Positions 33,446-45,640 of a DNA stretch of 64,000 nucleotides are shown here, in pieces (position 1 is the stretch's first letter; every line of letters starts with the position of its first letter). The stretch spans positions 1,701,575 to 1,765,574 of the forward strand of contig JACDQD010000005.1 in NCBI GenBank assembly GCA_019843655.1, given 5' to 3'. A program made the position numbers and the translations under genes. Under the pieces are notes generated by a model. That model was not told the DNA's origin. It saw nothing but the letters and a program-made list of their open reading frames with translations, and ran no database searches. This DNA is from Lethocerus indicus. Its lineage: Eukaryota > Arthropoda > Insecta > Hemiptera > Belostomatidae.

Positions 33446-36400
33446 AATAAAAAAACAGACATTAAATCTGTGTGCACCCGGAAGGAGGCGGAACTGGCGA
33501 AGAGCCAGCGGTGAAAACACCGACCTCGGTGGGGGGAGGACACGCGAAAAGGGTATTAAAGCCGAAATTATATTTGGCTTAAATATTGTTTAAGCCCAAT
33601 CGACCGGTCCAGAAATGGTTGAGGTAGATCGGCCAATCGGTTTAATCGGTCCGGACGTGGGGTCACGATTTCCGGCCGTAGAGCCGATTAACCGGATATC
33701 CGGGGGTTCCGCGATATTTGGACAGAGCAACGAGGTGGAAGACGTTCTTCTGTGGGCGGGATATAGACGTTGAAGCGCAGTAAGCGGGCCAACCCAAGTT
33801 TGGAAACGTTATTTATTTTATTTTCCTCTGTATTTATATATACACATTTATATACTTTATAATGCGGTGACCTGAGTGGATTCTGATACTTCCACATAGC
33901 CCAAATGAAAATATATTCTTTGGGGTCGTAAAATATTACGAAAATAAGCTATAGTAATGAGAGCGGACGAACTACAGTAATAATAATGTTATTGATTTTT
34001 ACCGTTGAAGCATTCCTTCGAAACTGTTTTAGTCCCACAGTTTCGAGACGCCTAACCTTAGGTTTGGAATATCTACGCAATCCCACCGACGATGCCCCAT
34101 CCATGTCAGGGTAGGGACGACATCACACCTTAGGGCCGCAGGCAGTATTGAGAGCGAAACTTTCACAAACGCCAACCAGAAGGGAGAATGAACTGAGAAA
34201 AAAATTCCTTAGGGCGTTAGGGCCATTTGTCAACGCTGTGTTTTATGCGAGAGACTGTAATAAAAATGTATGTCGTTTGCGGAGGCTCGGGAGGATACGG
34301 CGGAGTGACGAGAAAACGACTTCTCTCTCTCTCTCTCTCTCTTTCTGTCTCATAAGTTATAAGATATATGAATCTTGCGAATTTATGTAATTAATTCTAC
34401 AACTTAAGGGCCGAGAGTATAAAACGTCTCTGAGACGTGCGAAATATTTTTGTCGGTATTGCCGCGTAATGTTTTATCGCAGCGACGGGGGAAATTGGCA
34501 AAATTATTTGAAATGTTTTCTCCCGTATCGCGAATCTGTATTCCGGATTGAATCGGAGCGTTAAAAATGTATTCAGATTTCGCTCGCGTAGCATAAACAC
34601 GTCGTTTGGGGGTTTGCGAATAATTTTCGCTTCCCCTCGTGGTTTTTTTAGCGGGCCAACAGAAACACATACAGAGGTGTTCCCGTTGTCGAGGAATCTT
34701 TGCGGGGATTTGTAACGTTCCGTTGCTGTACGTTTGAGTACTGTATGTGGATTCCAAGTATAGCGCTATAATGATTAGCGTTCAGAGTATTGATGAGAGT
34801 TTCCGTCCACCATTTCTCCCGGTAGGGATATTCCAGGAGGGCGGGGGAAAGCCGAAAGAAGGGAAAAATCTGGAGTGGGAGCGACGGGACAGTGTCGATA
34901 ACGATAATCTGTTATCAGGGCCGTGATCCCTCCCACTGGCAGGGGGACCTTGTCCCCTTCTGCCCTCAATCCCCGCAGAGAGGGGAAAAAGTTTTTCCCT
35001 CTTTTTTCTTTTTTTTTCAGTTTTCTTCCGCCTCTTTTTCTTCACCGAAAAGCAAACTCTGAAACCGGCCCTTCGGTAAAACTTTCCCTCGGATCAGATT
35101 TGACTTGTCCTAAATCCTATCGGTCATTAATACCTATCGGGTCCCTACCCCCTGGTACGTTATCCACTCGCGTGAATGGCATAAAATATATTTTCAGCGC
35201 ATTTATTCCTCTTATGTGACAATCCGGTGATAATAGACTGCCAAATGCTGTACGAGGAACTGTAGTACATGAAAATCTGTCTAGAACCAATTAACTTTTT
35301 TCGACTAACATATATTCCTTATGATTAATTCGGGGCATTTATTTAACATTTCATACATTCTGTTATCAGCAAAATTATTGGCCTCTACGATTCCACTCAG
35401 AAAAAAGAAATATTTTTCAGCCAGTATTTCTCACAATTAGTCTTATTGGTGTTGAGTAAATGCTCAAAAAATAATCATTTTTTACATACCGTCGATTGTT
35501 AGTTGCAAAACTACTTACAAAAGTATTAACACTTGATTGTACTTTCTTACTTCTTGAATATCAATATTCAAGTTTCAGTTGAAGTATTTGTACATGCGAT
35601 AAGATTAAATTAAGTAATTCACGTATTGCATTTATTACACGACTTTTTTAATTACATTTCTGATAATTTTTAATTTCCCAAATTAATTGAAGTACTTTTC
35701 TTATTTTTATTAATTTTTTTCAACGCCAATTTTATGTAAATTGGCTGAACTGTAAACAGATTAATATGCCTCTCATTAAAATACACGGTCGAGACGTAAC
35801 AGAAGGTTAACTAACGCCGGCTGCTGGATCGATATTTAAACCCGGCTGAGTCAACCGGAGCATGCATGAAATTTGCCGTTTGACGTCGCATAATTAGCGG
35901 GCTCGTCGGGGACGCATCTGCTAAATGTACATACATACATACATACCTAGGTACATACATTCATGTATTCGTGCATGTATGCATGCGTGCGTACGTAGGC
36001 TGGAACCCCCTCCCTACCCGTACCAACGTTAACCAATCTCCGCATCGTATAGGCCTATCGGTTGCGTTCCCGTTTAACCGGAAAGATAAATACCTTAGAT
36101 AATATACCCCCGCTTACTGATCAATTACACTATGATTCAAATCGCTTCAAGTGCAGTATTGGAACACAGTCGCGCGAGCGACTGTTTAAACCGTTAAATT
36201 ACTCTCGGTGCCAAAATTTAAATTGTAATAATCAATTTTAGTTCTTAAATTGAGCCCCCGCTTCTTGAACAAGAAAGTGTTTATATAATAGAGGTACATT
36301 TTAATTTTTTTAATACTATAACAACAAGTTGAACTTATTGACAATCAACGACACGAAGGAACTTCGTGAAATACAAAACGTTTCTCTACTTTTTGTACAA

Positions 36401-37650
36401 AATTTAGGACGATGTTTATTGCAACTTGGACCAGTTTGAAAACAAATATTATCTATTTCCTGTGCAGTTTATGATATAATACTTTCTGAAAAAATGGTTA
36501 ACGCGGGGCTGAAATTTTTACTGCAAGTATTACAACCACAACGTGACCAATTTAAAAGAAGCCAACCTCCGATATAAAAAGTTGTCGCCATCGTCATTAG
36601 CAGTTTTTTTTTTAATAACGCACTGAGATGTCTTGTATACCGCGATAAACATCATCGTGTCAGTACTACCGCTACAGTTATTTTCTTTTTTTAGTCAATT
36701 CTCTGAACTAAGTACTGACGCTTCAGTAATATTACTGTGATCTAAGATCTATCTACACTAGAAGGACCTTATGATACTGTCACCTGCAGTTAGAGACACT
36801 GTCGCCAGAGGACAAAAGTAATATTTCACCAATAACTATTCACCTGCGTTTAACCATCTTCTTCTCGCTATTTTATTATATAATTCATATAAAGTGATAA
36901 ATAGAAGGTTCCGAAGCGAATTCTGTGATTAAACCAATCTTCCAGACCATAATTTATCGTGATAGAGCGCGGTAGAAAGGACAAAGAAACGCGGTAGATC
37001 TATTGTTCGTGTCGCGCTAAACCTTTGAATTGCATATGTGTTTTCCTTCGTACTATATCATATGATCTGTTATAAATTCGGAGTCAATGCAGTTCGATAG
37101 CACTCTCTTTCACCAGGTCGGCCTACGCGTTTTCCTCCTCTACATTTACAAACTCTCAGTGCTTTTACGGCCGAGTCTTCTTCCCGGCTTTTATAACTGC
37201 TCTTTCCGCCCACCTTTTGTTATCTTCTCCCCTCCTGCCCCTACCCGTTTTCCTTTATTAGGTCGGCATTGGTTGCCTCGGCCAGAAAAATATTATTACA
37301 ATCCCCCTTTTGTGCGTGAGTCGGGTAGTTCGGGTGAGGGGTGGTTGTGGGGGGGCTGCGTGTAAATTACTCACCTCGAGACTGCCGTAACGCCTGTTAA
37401 CCGCCTTTTACATTATGATAAAAGGTCTTGTCTGCCGGGGATTATTATGATTGATTTTTACCGAACACGAGCGCGGTAATCGAGTAAAATATATTTAACG
37501 AAAGGATTGTTTACAAAAGTCGAATAAAAAGTATTATTGGGGCTATTTTAAACCTTTTTGTAAGCTAGTTACCTAACATACCTAACAATTATTTTGTCAA
37601 AATGGATGAATTTATTTCAATCAATTTTGAATAATCTTCTTTATTATTTA
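33446..37650. other. Gene-poor CG-rich region
   Basis: No gene recognised. It contains a (TC)n tract at about 34,320-34,345, an (ACAT)n/(TACA)n tract near 35,926-35,960 and a perfect GCGA-loop hairpin at 36166-36185. Parts such as 33,450-33,720 and 35,810-35,930 look like CG-rich noncoding elements. The stretch near 34,148 weakly resembles 53,882. Confidence 0.4.
36166..36185. other. Perfect hairpin with GCGA tetraloop
   Basis: ACAGTCGC, loop GCGA, GCGACTGT: an 8-bp stem closed by a GNRA-type tetraloop. No terminator-like or known RNA context. Confidence 0.5.
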
Positions 37651-37651
37651 A

Positions 37652-37849
37652 CCCTCTATGGGCCAGTGTAACTTTCAGTTCACATTTCAATTTATGGAGA
37701 TTTGACCAAATAATTATAGATTTTTCCTGATTTGGCGCATAAATCTTAATCCTATAAAGTTGTCAAGACAACCAATTATATAGGTTTATAATTGCTGATT
37801 TTTTCCCCAATTTTTTTGGATTTAAAATAAAAATTCGGCCCACAGAGGG
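37652..37849 (-). mobile_element. TTAA MITE, complete, reverse orientation
   Basis: Both termini are present (CCCTCTATGGGCC at the left, GGCCCACAGAGGG at the right), about 198 bp. The left target is TTAA (37648-37651), the right reads TTAT, so one base has mutated. Confidence 0.85.
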
Positions 37850-37852
37850 TTA

Positions 37853-38922
37853 TATCAATTTTTTATTAGTATTCTGTTCAGTACGGTAGTGTCCCCAACA
37901 ATAGGCTCACAGTCGGACGTATTGACTAAAATATAAAATAATATTGCTTTCAAAATGGCACTTGTCATCTACTACTTTCAACTAGTAGAATGATCGTTTT
38001 ACGGACTTTTTAAATGCTGTTTTTATCTATGATAAAATTATTATTTTTTTTACTAGGTGCCGTTTTTGGCATAAAATAATAAGGTTAACCGCTAGCAGTA
38101 ACGTTTCTCTTACGGTCTCGTAGTAGGCGGAACTCTCGTTGTCGGCCACTTATCGTCATAATCGCTGTTGTTACGCTTTGATTGACAAGATCTCAATCTC
38201 TTCTGATTGAAGAGCCGCACTCCGCCGTTTCCGTAATGAACAATTTGAATAATTAAAACTTTAATCTTCAGTTGTTCAGTCATTTCCATGGTCTTCCATT
38301 GTGGTAACAATAACCGGCTGTTATGGCGCGGCCGAAGCCGACCAATTAGAAGAGGGTACTGTTAGCTAATTAGTTGTGCCATTCTATTTATATCTATTCA
38401 CCATATTTACGTATTATATTTTGCTGTATTAATTGAAAAGGAAAACAATGTAAATGTCTGTAATGATATTACCGCATAGTGATAGGATCGATTGTCCCAT
38501 TTGTATTAATCAGATAAGAGCCACTTAATCATCGCTCGCGCCATTCACTTTCTCATATTCAAGCGGTATCGGTTTGTTAGATTTTATTTATTTATTTATT
38601 ATTCATATGTATCCCCCCCACCCAGTTCTACCAGACATCTTGTACAGCGAGGTCCACAAAAAATGTATGCAAACGAAGTGTATAATATTTGAATAAGCCT
38701 TGGTATACATTTTTTGAAGCTGTAGTAAGCAAACTCATTAGGGTAGTTAGTTAGGGAGAACCAAAAGTAGACAAAAGTTTTGTTAAAGGTAAGCACATTT
38801 TACACGTACTTCGTAGAACCGTGCCGGCGTTGTGATTGTTGATCAATCTCGCTTAATTGAGCAATTCAATTTCAGTGGTATTGGACGTTGATACGATTCG
38901 GTGGTCTGTGTGTACAGTCAAA
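37853..38922. other. Intergenic
   Basis: No gene or repeat recognised; a run of C (CCCCCCACCCAG) lies near 38,612. Confidence 0.4.
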
Positions 38923-39081
38923 ATGGCTAATGTAATTAGTGGCTTACACAAGTATCCTCTTTATTTAATACTGGGCGTAAGTCTGTTTCAAATATTAATC
39001 AATTATTTTCAACATTCAAGTTTAAAACCGATTATTTTAAAGCCGAATCTGCTACAGTGGGGGGATTTACAGTATTTATAA
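38923..39081 (+). CDS. Candidate 52-residue membrane micropeptide (uncertain)
   Basis: The ATG sits in a strong context (GTCAAAATGG), and an acceptor-like TTTCAG lies about 50 bases upstream (38,870-38,875). The peptide starts MANVISGLHKYP and has one hydrophobic stretch, YLILGVSLFQILI, at about residues 15-28, which could span a membrane, then a short polar tail ending in QWGDLQYL. I recognise no family. The neighbourhood is repeat-rich and otherwise gene-free, so a chance ORF is quite possible. Confidence 0.2.
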   Translation: MANVISGLHKYPLYLILGVSLFQILINYFQHSSLKPIILKPNLLQWGDLQYL

Positions 39082-39268
39082 CAGCAAAAATATAGTAAAT
39101 AAATATATATGTATATATATTTTAGAAAAGGAGCGTTGTATTAATTAAATCAATCAATGGATAATTTGTGAAAATATGTTATTATTAAGAAGTGAATAGT
39201 AACTTCAATAATCGTGTCTAAGTAAGGTAATAAATAGCTCAATCGGCATATTTCAATTTATGAATTAA

Positions 39269-39307
39269 CCCTCTATGGGCCGAATTTTTATTTTAAATCC
39301 AAAAAAC
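39269..39307 (+). mobile_element. TTAA MITE, short terminal fragment
   Basis: TTAA at 39265-39268 is followed by the family terminus and about 25 bases of interior, then unrelated sequence. Confidence 0.7.
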
Positions 39308-40890
39308 TTGGAGGATGTTGGAAGTCTTAATTGAGCTCCATAATTCGATTCCATATGTTCACGTCTGTTTTATGAATAAGTTTCTGGTCCAATAGTAACA
39401 GTTTTAGTAGTAGTAATTTTCTGTTGGGAAACGTGTGGAAATGAGATAGAATAAACCTATTTCTTGCCAAGTATTTTTTTATTCGCCAATTAAAAGCACG
39501 AATACGTAGATTTAACTTTGTACTACAAGAGGTATATGTTCTATTCTCGAGTAATATATATTGTGACCTTCGGTGTTCCGTGGAGCTGAGTTGGAGTTCT
39601 CCGAGCTGAGTGTGGAGAGGTCTTCCTCTGACCTGACCTAGAAATGCATCTGTTATTTATCTGTCTGCCATCGGTCGGCTAAATCTAAGACCGCCCGCTC
39701 TAGCCGTTTGCGCAAAACCCCCGACTTTTATTTCGGCCAAAGCTCAGATTTTTAACGGTCCTGAAAATTTGAAATATAAATTGTCGGCCGCTTTAAATAA
39801 ATCCCCCCCCCTCACCATTCGGTCGGTCGAATTTTACGGGGGTTTTCTTGAAAATCGTAAAAATTGAGTTTTGCGACCGTTTTATGGCGTTATCGGGACG
39901 AGTGAGTAAAACGACGGGGAACGGAAAAACAGACAACAGAAAAATGGTTATCTTTCAAAAGGCTGTCATAGTTAAGTATGTTTAGCGATATTTATTTCCT
40001 TCTATCAGAAAAATATTTTTGTATATCATAATTACTGCTGTGTACATATGGTTACGTACTATATATTCTATCAGAAATATATTCCTCCAGAAATATTGTC
40101 TTCATATTGAAGATTTTAAATGTTACAGTGCTATCACAATATTCTGAGCTTTGCCGTCACAATCCGATACAAATACCTACCGAGGATCACCTAAAAATTT
40201 ACTTGAATATTAGTGTATGTATTTTTTTCAAAATTTATAAATTACTTCAGCGTAAAATCCCAAAATTTCTGATTGCATCTCGCTTGTGTTATAGACACGC
40301 GAATCAGAACGTTATTCAACGGCCGCTTGTTTATTCCACGTTTCTATTTCGTGGCCCGTTTCGGCCATATTTTCTATTTTCTGTATTCCCCAACCCACCA
40401 GACATATTTTGATCGTCATGGTCTTCGCTCATGTAGGTTTGTTGGATTCTACCAGTTATTTAAAGTTCCAATTATTTAAATCGCTGCATAACCTAATAAT
40501 AGTTAACACTTCCGACTGATAGAATCAACTTTTGGTGTCCGCTTTACAGTTGTATAAAAAATACAAACAAAATAAAAGAACCTCGTAAACTATGATAATA
40601 GTTTCGGTTTACATCCGGGATTTAATATTTGGTTAGTTACCGCCCCAATTAATGCGGTTCGTGATGTTGTGTTGAAGTTGTGTTGGAAACGCCCAAACTG
40701 ACTGCTTTATTAATGTGAGAACGCGGAATTCGGTGATTATTCAATGGAAACTGTGGAAGTAGGATTGTGTCTCAATTGAAGTCTACCTTGTTTCCGAACC
40801 GACGCTTCCAATTGTAGCAGGGATGGCATATTCAAATTTGGTGGTTAAAAAAGTATATAAAAATTCTCGCATAAACGTAACTCTCGTTGG
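39308..40890. other. Intergenic
   Basis: No gene recognised. Overlapping ORFs at 40,107-40,479 in two frames have no family features. Confidence 0.4.
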
Positions 40891-40904
40891 ATGTCTTTAA
40901 ATAT

Positions 40905-41530
40905 AATAACTATACCCGTCTGAGAAGAGTAGATTTGAACAGCATATTAGGACTGTTGAGGCTTCTATTGAAAAGGACTCGACAGTCTTCAAAGCTATAT
41001 ATATTGAAACCGACGTTGGGATACGGTATTGAACTATGTATAGGGATTTCACGGAGACATACAACGCCGCTCGCAACCAGAGATTCCAATCGAAAGTCCT
41101 TCGAACCATCCTCAATGCTTCCCCCCACCCCCAGTATGTTTCCACCGTGACCTCAACATTGCCTACGGTCGACCGAGTCATGAAATCTCGGTTGGTACTT
41201 ACGTATTATGCGGAGGCCACTAATTTTAGAGGTTTGACCGAAGTATGACTCATCGGTTATGGATTTGAATTGTATTGAGGTAAGGAAAGTACAAATAAAA
41301 TATTTATGAACCCCTAACAAAACCTAACCGTCGAAACGCGCTTTAGAGTAGTGGCCTCCGCATAATACGTAAGTACCTCTCGGTGTCCCCAAATTTCATT
41401 CATCTTGGACGGCAAAACGAACAGAGATTTCTGTCTAGAATACGAAGTCGGGAAAGTGTCACCAGCGAGTGATTTCTTCATCATGAGAACTGTGTCTGGA
41501 CAAAACCTAAATCGCTTGAGCCCATAACAA
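40905..41530 (+). mobile_element. Jockey-like LINE fragment interrupted by a nested MITE
   Basis: Shared blocks with the other fragments: AGAGTAGATTTGAACAGC, GATTCCAATCGAAAGTCCTT and, after the nested insertion, CGGGAAAGTGTCACCAGCG. The MITE at 41198-41373 splits it. No intact frame. Confidence 0.75.
41198..41373. mobile_element. 176-bp TA-flanked MITE nested in Jockey fragment
   Basis: Perfect 24-bp terminal inverted repeats (starting CTTACGTATTATGCGGAGG) flanked by TA on both sides (41196-41197, 41374-41375), as for Tc1/mariner-type elements. A 3-bp GTA/TAC reading is also possible because the flanks are palindromic. There is no coding content. The perfect repeats suggest recent movement. 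Confidence 0.8.
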
Positions 41531-42110
41531 AAATTATCTAATAGTGTATTCCAGAAACATAATCAATGCTTTTGAAATATATGATTGGCCCGTATATATT
41601 ATTTTAATAGGGTTAAACCGGTTTAGTGAATGTTTATAGCCGGGAAAGAGACACTGTTGTATAGGCGGTATAGGCTCGGTTGGCCCCGAACGGACCGCAA
41701 GAATCAATCAATCAATCAATCTGTTGAGCCCTATCAACCCATCAATCTCTTCCCTGTCGCTCAATCGCTTTCTCCATTTTACTCAGTCATTTATCCACTC
41801 ATTTCACTGCACACCCCAACGCCTAAAATTCAGCGATATTCTTTCTTCCCTCATGGTATTCAAGAAACGTCTCTGAACACGACATTGATGATGTTTCGTC
41901 CATTCAAACATGCAAATATATATACCCGTATATAAATCCTACCTTTGTAACCTTCAATGTTTCCTTTCATTCCTAGCGTTAATCGTTATTTATATAATAA
42001 GTCAATAAAAATCAAAAATTAAAACTTGAGATGTTTCATGTCGGTTGCGTGTAGGCTTCATTATATTAAACCAAGGGGATCAATATTATATATATTTTTT
42101 TGAAGGGAGG
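41531..42110. other. Intergenic
   Basis: No gene recognised; a short (AATC)n run lies at about 41,703-41,720. Confidence 0.4.
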
Positions 42111-42121
42111 TACAGTAAGAA

Positions 42122-42325
42122 TACCTGTTTTGTGGTCTGCGAGGGGTTAGAATACCCTTACGACTACTGTCGTCGTTTTCGTGCGTTTCTGTCTCCTCTC
42201 GCCGGTTCGGTCTTTTGCCAAACCGGTTTCGGCCGCTCGCCATCTTCAGTAGCGGTTAGTCACTTTGGCACTTTTTTGGGCACCCTGACTGCCCACTGTC
42301 GCTGTCACTTGTACTGTACAGGTAG
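42122..42325 (+). mobile_element. Foldback retroelement-like copy, one arm
   Basis: It starts with the family end TACCTGTTTTGTGGTCTGC, then TTTCTGTCTCCTCTCGCC and the hammerhead-like motif. The inverted second arm is missing or very diverged; no target duplication could be identified. Confidence 0.65.
42217..42253 (-). ncRNA. Hammerhead-like motif with wobble-compensated stem I
   Basis: Same 37-nt layout as 21229-21265, but the distal strand reads TGGC instead of TAGC, so stem I with GCTA keeps pairing through a G-U wobble, and the cleavage-position base is T rather than C. Confidence 0.4.
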
Positions 42326-42400
42326 GCTACACAGCTTACACATTAAGGAACACGTGTAAATCTACAGTTTGTAAACTACCGATTTGGAGTGTGTATGTGC

Positions 42401-42402
<2 letters not shown>

Positions 42403-42435
<33 letters not shown>

Positions 42436-42450
42436 CGTGCGTGTGCGTGC
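42403..42450. repeat. (GT)n microsatellite
   Basis: GT-rich run with interspersed GC units; it produces spurious Cys/Val ORFs. Confidence 0.9.
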
Positions 42451-42454
42451 GCGC

Positions 42455-42772
42455 GCGACGCGTGGCTCGCCCTAGCGGCGGCCGCCGGCCGTCCGAGAGC
42501 GGCAGTGGCGGCAAGAGAGCCGGCTCCAATCTCCAGTCGCAGTCTGACTCTCCGTTGGGCACTAGGCGTATCCGTCCTCCTCTACGATACGAAAACGCGC
42601 GCACGAACTTAACATTGTCTGTGACAGCTTTCGCCTGAAACTGTCCACTGTCATGTCTCGCCGCTGACCGTGTCACAACTGACCATTCGAGCCTGCCAAA
42701 TTTCGTCCAATTTTCGAGTTCCGGCGATAAGAGAAAACAAAATTCGGACTTCGACGTCGACTGTACCAAACG
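42455..42772 (+). other. Candidate CG-rich 5' UTR exon
   Basis: A strongly CG-rich stretch ends at a good donor, CCAAACG|GTAAGTTT at 42772/42773. No convincing coding frame crosses it, so if real it is a noncoding first exon or promoter of a rightward gene. The start is not defined. Confidence 0.3.
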
Positions 42773-44150
42773 GTAAGTTTGTATTCAGTTCAAAAGGGAC
42801 AAATTTCGAAGTTTATAGTTGGCCAATTAAACACTTTCGATTGATCGAACTTAACGACGATAGGTTGTTAGATGACATTCTCGGTCTTCAACAGCTTATA
42901 TATTCTTGTGTGTTATACACTGCACGTTGATAAATCATATTTTGGTACATCCTGCATTATTGGTTTGAATTTTGTCTAAAGCAATTCTTACTATTTATGA
43001 ATCGCGCGTGTCATCAAATACATTGGAATCCGTTATCTTTTTTTTTCTGTCGACAGTATTTTGTATATGCGCGTGTGTACGATTATTTAAATAATTGCGG
43101 AATGCGTAGCAGAAATGCGTGTGCAATTCTTAGGGAAAAACGATTTTCCCTTTTCCTGTTTTTTTCCCGGATATGTGTGTCAGGATATGAGAGGCCAGAA
43201 ACGTAACAAATTGCAACACAATTGTCTGCCAACCGACACTGTGTGTGTACACATGTGATATGGACGATTTAAAGTTAGAGAAACATTTTTTCAAGAGCAT
43301 ATATCTGCTTGAAATGTAATCAACTAAGGGAATTACTAATATATTAAGAACTCATTCTAATTTAAGTTCCAGTAGACTGGAAGTGGAAAATTGTGTGTGT
43401 TTTCAACCTATACGAGTATTACGCTGTGGCAAATAATTGGGTTTAGTTTGTTAAAATAGTATTATTCGAATGATTATTTCGCCGTGAGACAATTTCAAAT
43501 TCTCTAAATTTTCCAATTCCTACACATTCCTACACAATTTGAAGCTTCGAATTTTTCTTACTAACAAAAGAATTTAATTAGAAAAGAATGGTTTATAATC
43601 TTGAGCATTTTATAATTAACAACTTCGATGGCGAATATAATTGGCTCCGAGGTGCCTTCTACTTTAATAATGAAATAAATTAGTTCGTATTAATAATATG
43701 TAATTTTTTAATTAAACATGATTAATTTCAGTATTTATATTCTCAGGAATATTTTTTCATTTGTTGGTATGTTGAGCGATGTTGAAAAATTTTAATCATT
43801 GTAAATTAATAAGCATGATAAAAGAGTTTCAAGCTATTACAGTTTCAGAGAAGGATCTGTGATTAGGTATTCTTTCTAAGTAAAATGCATTTTGATGAAA
43901 GTTATTCCATTATATTTTTAAACCGAAAATTTCCAGAACTGTTTTTAAATTCCCTCGTTTTCAATTTCTTCCATTATTTTTCTTTAATTAATTGTCCTGT
44001 GTGTTTTTCCGTCGGCCCACTATATATGACAGCCGATGCACAACTGGAGCGAATCCGGATGAACAGGACAAAAATACGTGTCCTGATAAAATACCGGTCA
44101 AAGAGTATTCAATGGAGAGGTGTGCGCGAGGGTATGAAACATCGCTCGTG
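42773..44150. other. Intergenic or intronic
   Basis: AT-rich sequence with no gene recognised. Confidence 0.35.
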
Positions 44151-44157
44151 CGATTTG

Positions 44158-44194
44158 CGAAACCGGTTTCTACTTTTCGCTATCTCCAGTAGCA
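44158..44194 (-). repeat. Diverged hammerhead-like motif
   Basis: On the minus strand: GCTA, CTGGAGA (one core mismatch), a 12-nt stem II block with weak pairing, GAAA, CCGGTT. Confidence 0.35.
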
Positions 44195-44214
44195 TTTACT
44201 GTAGATAACCCCCC

Positions 44215-44219
<5 letters not shown>

Positions 44220-44273
<54 letters not shown>
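44220..44273. repeat. (AT)n microsatellite
   Basis: About 26 AT units. Confidence 0.95.
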
Positions 44274-44275
<2 letters not shown>

Positions 44276-44330
44276 CGTGTATTTGTGATTATAAACAATT
44301 TTCTGGCTCTACTAACTGATTTGTTATTAT

Positions 44331-44366
44331 GCCAACTGGTTTCGGCTTCACGCCATCGTCAGTAAC
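44331..44366 (-). ncRNA. Hammerhead-like motif, variant
   Basis: On the minus strand: GTTA, CTGACGA (perfect core), T plus GGC-GTGAA-GCC, GAAA, CCAGTT, GGC. Stem II is intact with a different loop, but the stem III palindrome is weakened. Confidence 0.4.
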
Positions 44367-44373
44367 ATTCTGT

Positions 44374-45255
44374 TTTCGCATTATTGATGCGCCCAGGTAT
44401 TAGGTAACCAATCCCTGTTTGCACTGTCGTCTACCTCTGTATGACTGGATGGAATGTTGGATGATTTGAAATTCTGGCTGACTTTTGAAAAAGATATATT
44501 GATATGTCTTATTGATAATGGTATAAATTTCGGTAATTTGTGCCGCTAGTTATTGGCGGTTTATTGAATGGAACAAGTACCGAAAAATCAAATCCTGTAG
44601 AGGAAACAAACAGTTACTGTCGTGGTCGGGTTCTTTAGGTACCAGTACGTACAGTCTCCTCGGGACCGGGAAATGCAAGTGGAAATTTTCAGGTACCCCG
44701 TTCACGTATCTGCTGGAAGCGAGAGAACATCTTGCGTACCGCCAATAGAAAGCTAGGGGAAGATTAACATTGCAGTATTTGGTTGTTCTTACTATGCAGG
44801 GAAATAACAAGGGGGGGGACGGACTACACTGTACCAACCTACTTCGTGAAGTACGTACTTGTTTAACTTATTAAATAGAAAGCTACTTCAATAGCATGAA
44901 ACAGAAGGGCTTTGATAACAAAGGTAATACAGTTGAATGAAAACTGAGCGAACAGAGCGTTTTGTTATTTATTCATTAACTATATTATAAGGAATAAATA
45001 TACAATTTTGTTCGGGGAAAGGTTTGCCTTTATAAGATCTTTTTTCTTAAATCAATTTAAGGGAAAATACTGTCCTACTAACTTATTAAATAATAAAAAG
45101 AGATTGTGAAATGTTCAAATTTAACGTTCTAGGCATTTTTAAGTATGACAAAGTCAATACAAAGGGGAACAAATACTTCAACCTAAATGCTGACTAAATA
45201 ATTCATTTTTAAAAAAGAAATTTACAATTATTGATTGTAATCTATTTCTTATATA

Positions 45256-45311
<56 letters not shown>

Positions 45312-45530
45312 ATTAATGTATAAAATGTGAATTATAAATAAACATGGTTATTTATTGATATATAGGTAGACTGTATTCGGAGAATTTATTTTATCAATTT
45401 AATTAATAATGAAACCAATAATATCGTTGCGGTTTCCTTAAATACATTATCAGTGCCATACGTTCTGTTTAATTAGCACTGGTGTTTACACTGTTCAAAA
45501 TTACAAAATGCGCATTGTATAAGAATAATA
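44374..45530. other. Intergenic, with an (AT)n run
   Basis: No gene recognised. An (AT)n microsatellite of about 23 units lies at 45,259-45,305. Confidence 0.4.
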
Positions 45531-45547
45531 TGATGGGTTTCGAATAC

Positions 45548-45640
45548 CTGTTTTTTGGTCTTTCATTCGATATTCAGTCTCATCTCACATTTGGTTTTCT
45601 GCTGTTCTGACCGGTTTCGGTTGTTCATCATGTTCAGTAA
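45548..45640 (+). repeat. Diverged end of the foldback family
   Basis: AATACCTGTTTTTTGGTC resembles the family end and is followed by a diverged CTGACCGGTTTCGGTTG core and a TCAGTAAAG block. Confidence 0.5.

Noticed and set aside
35926..35960. Short tandem units as a CRISPR-like array
   Set aside because: They are simple ACAT/TACA microsatellite units without spacers, in a eukaryotic genome.
42384..42638. Cys/Val-rich ORFs
   Set aside because: They are produced by the GT microsatellite and adjoining CG-rich noncoding sequence; no conserved domain.
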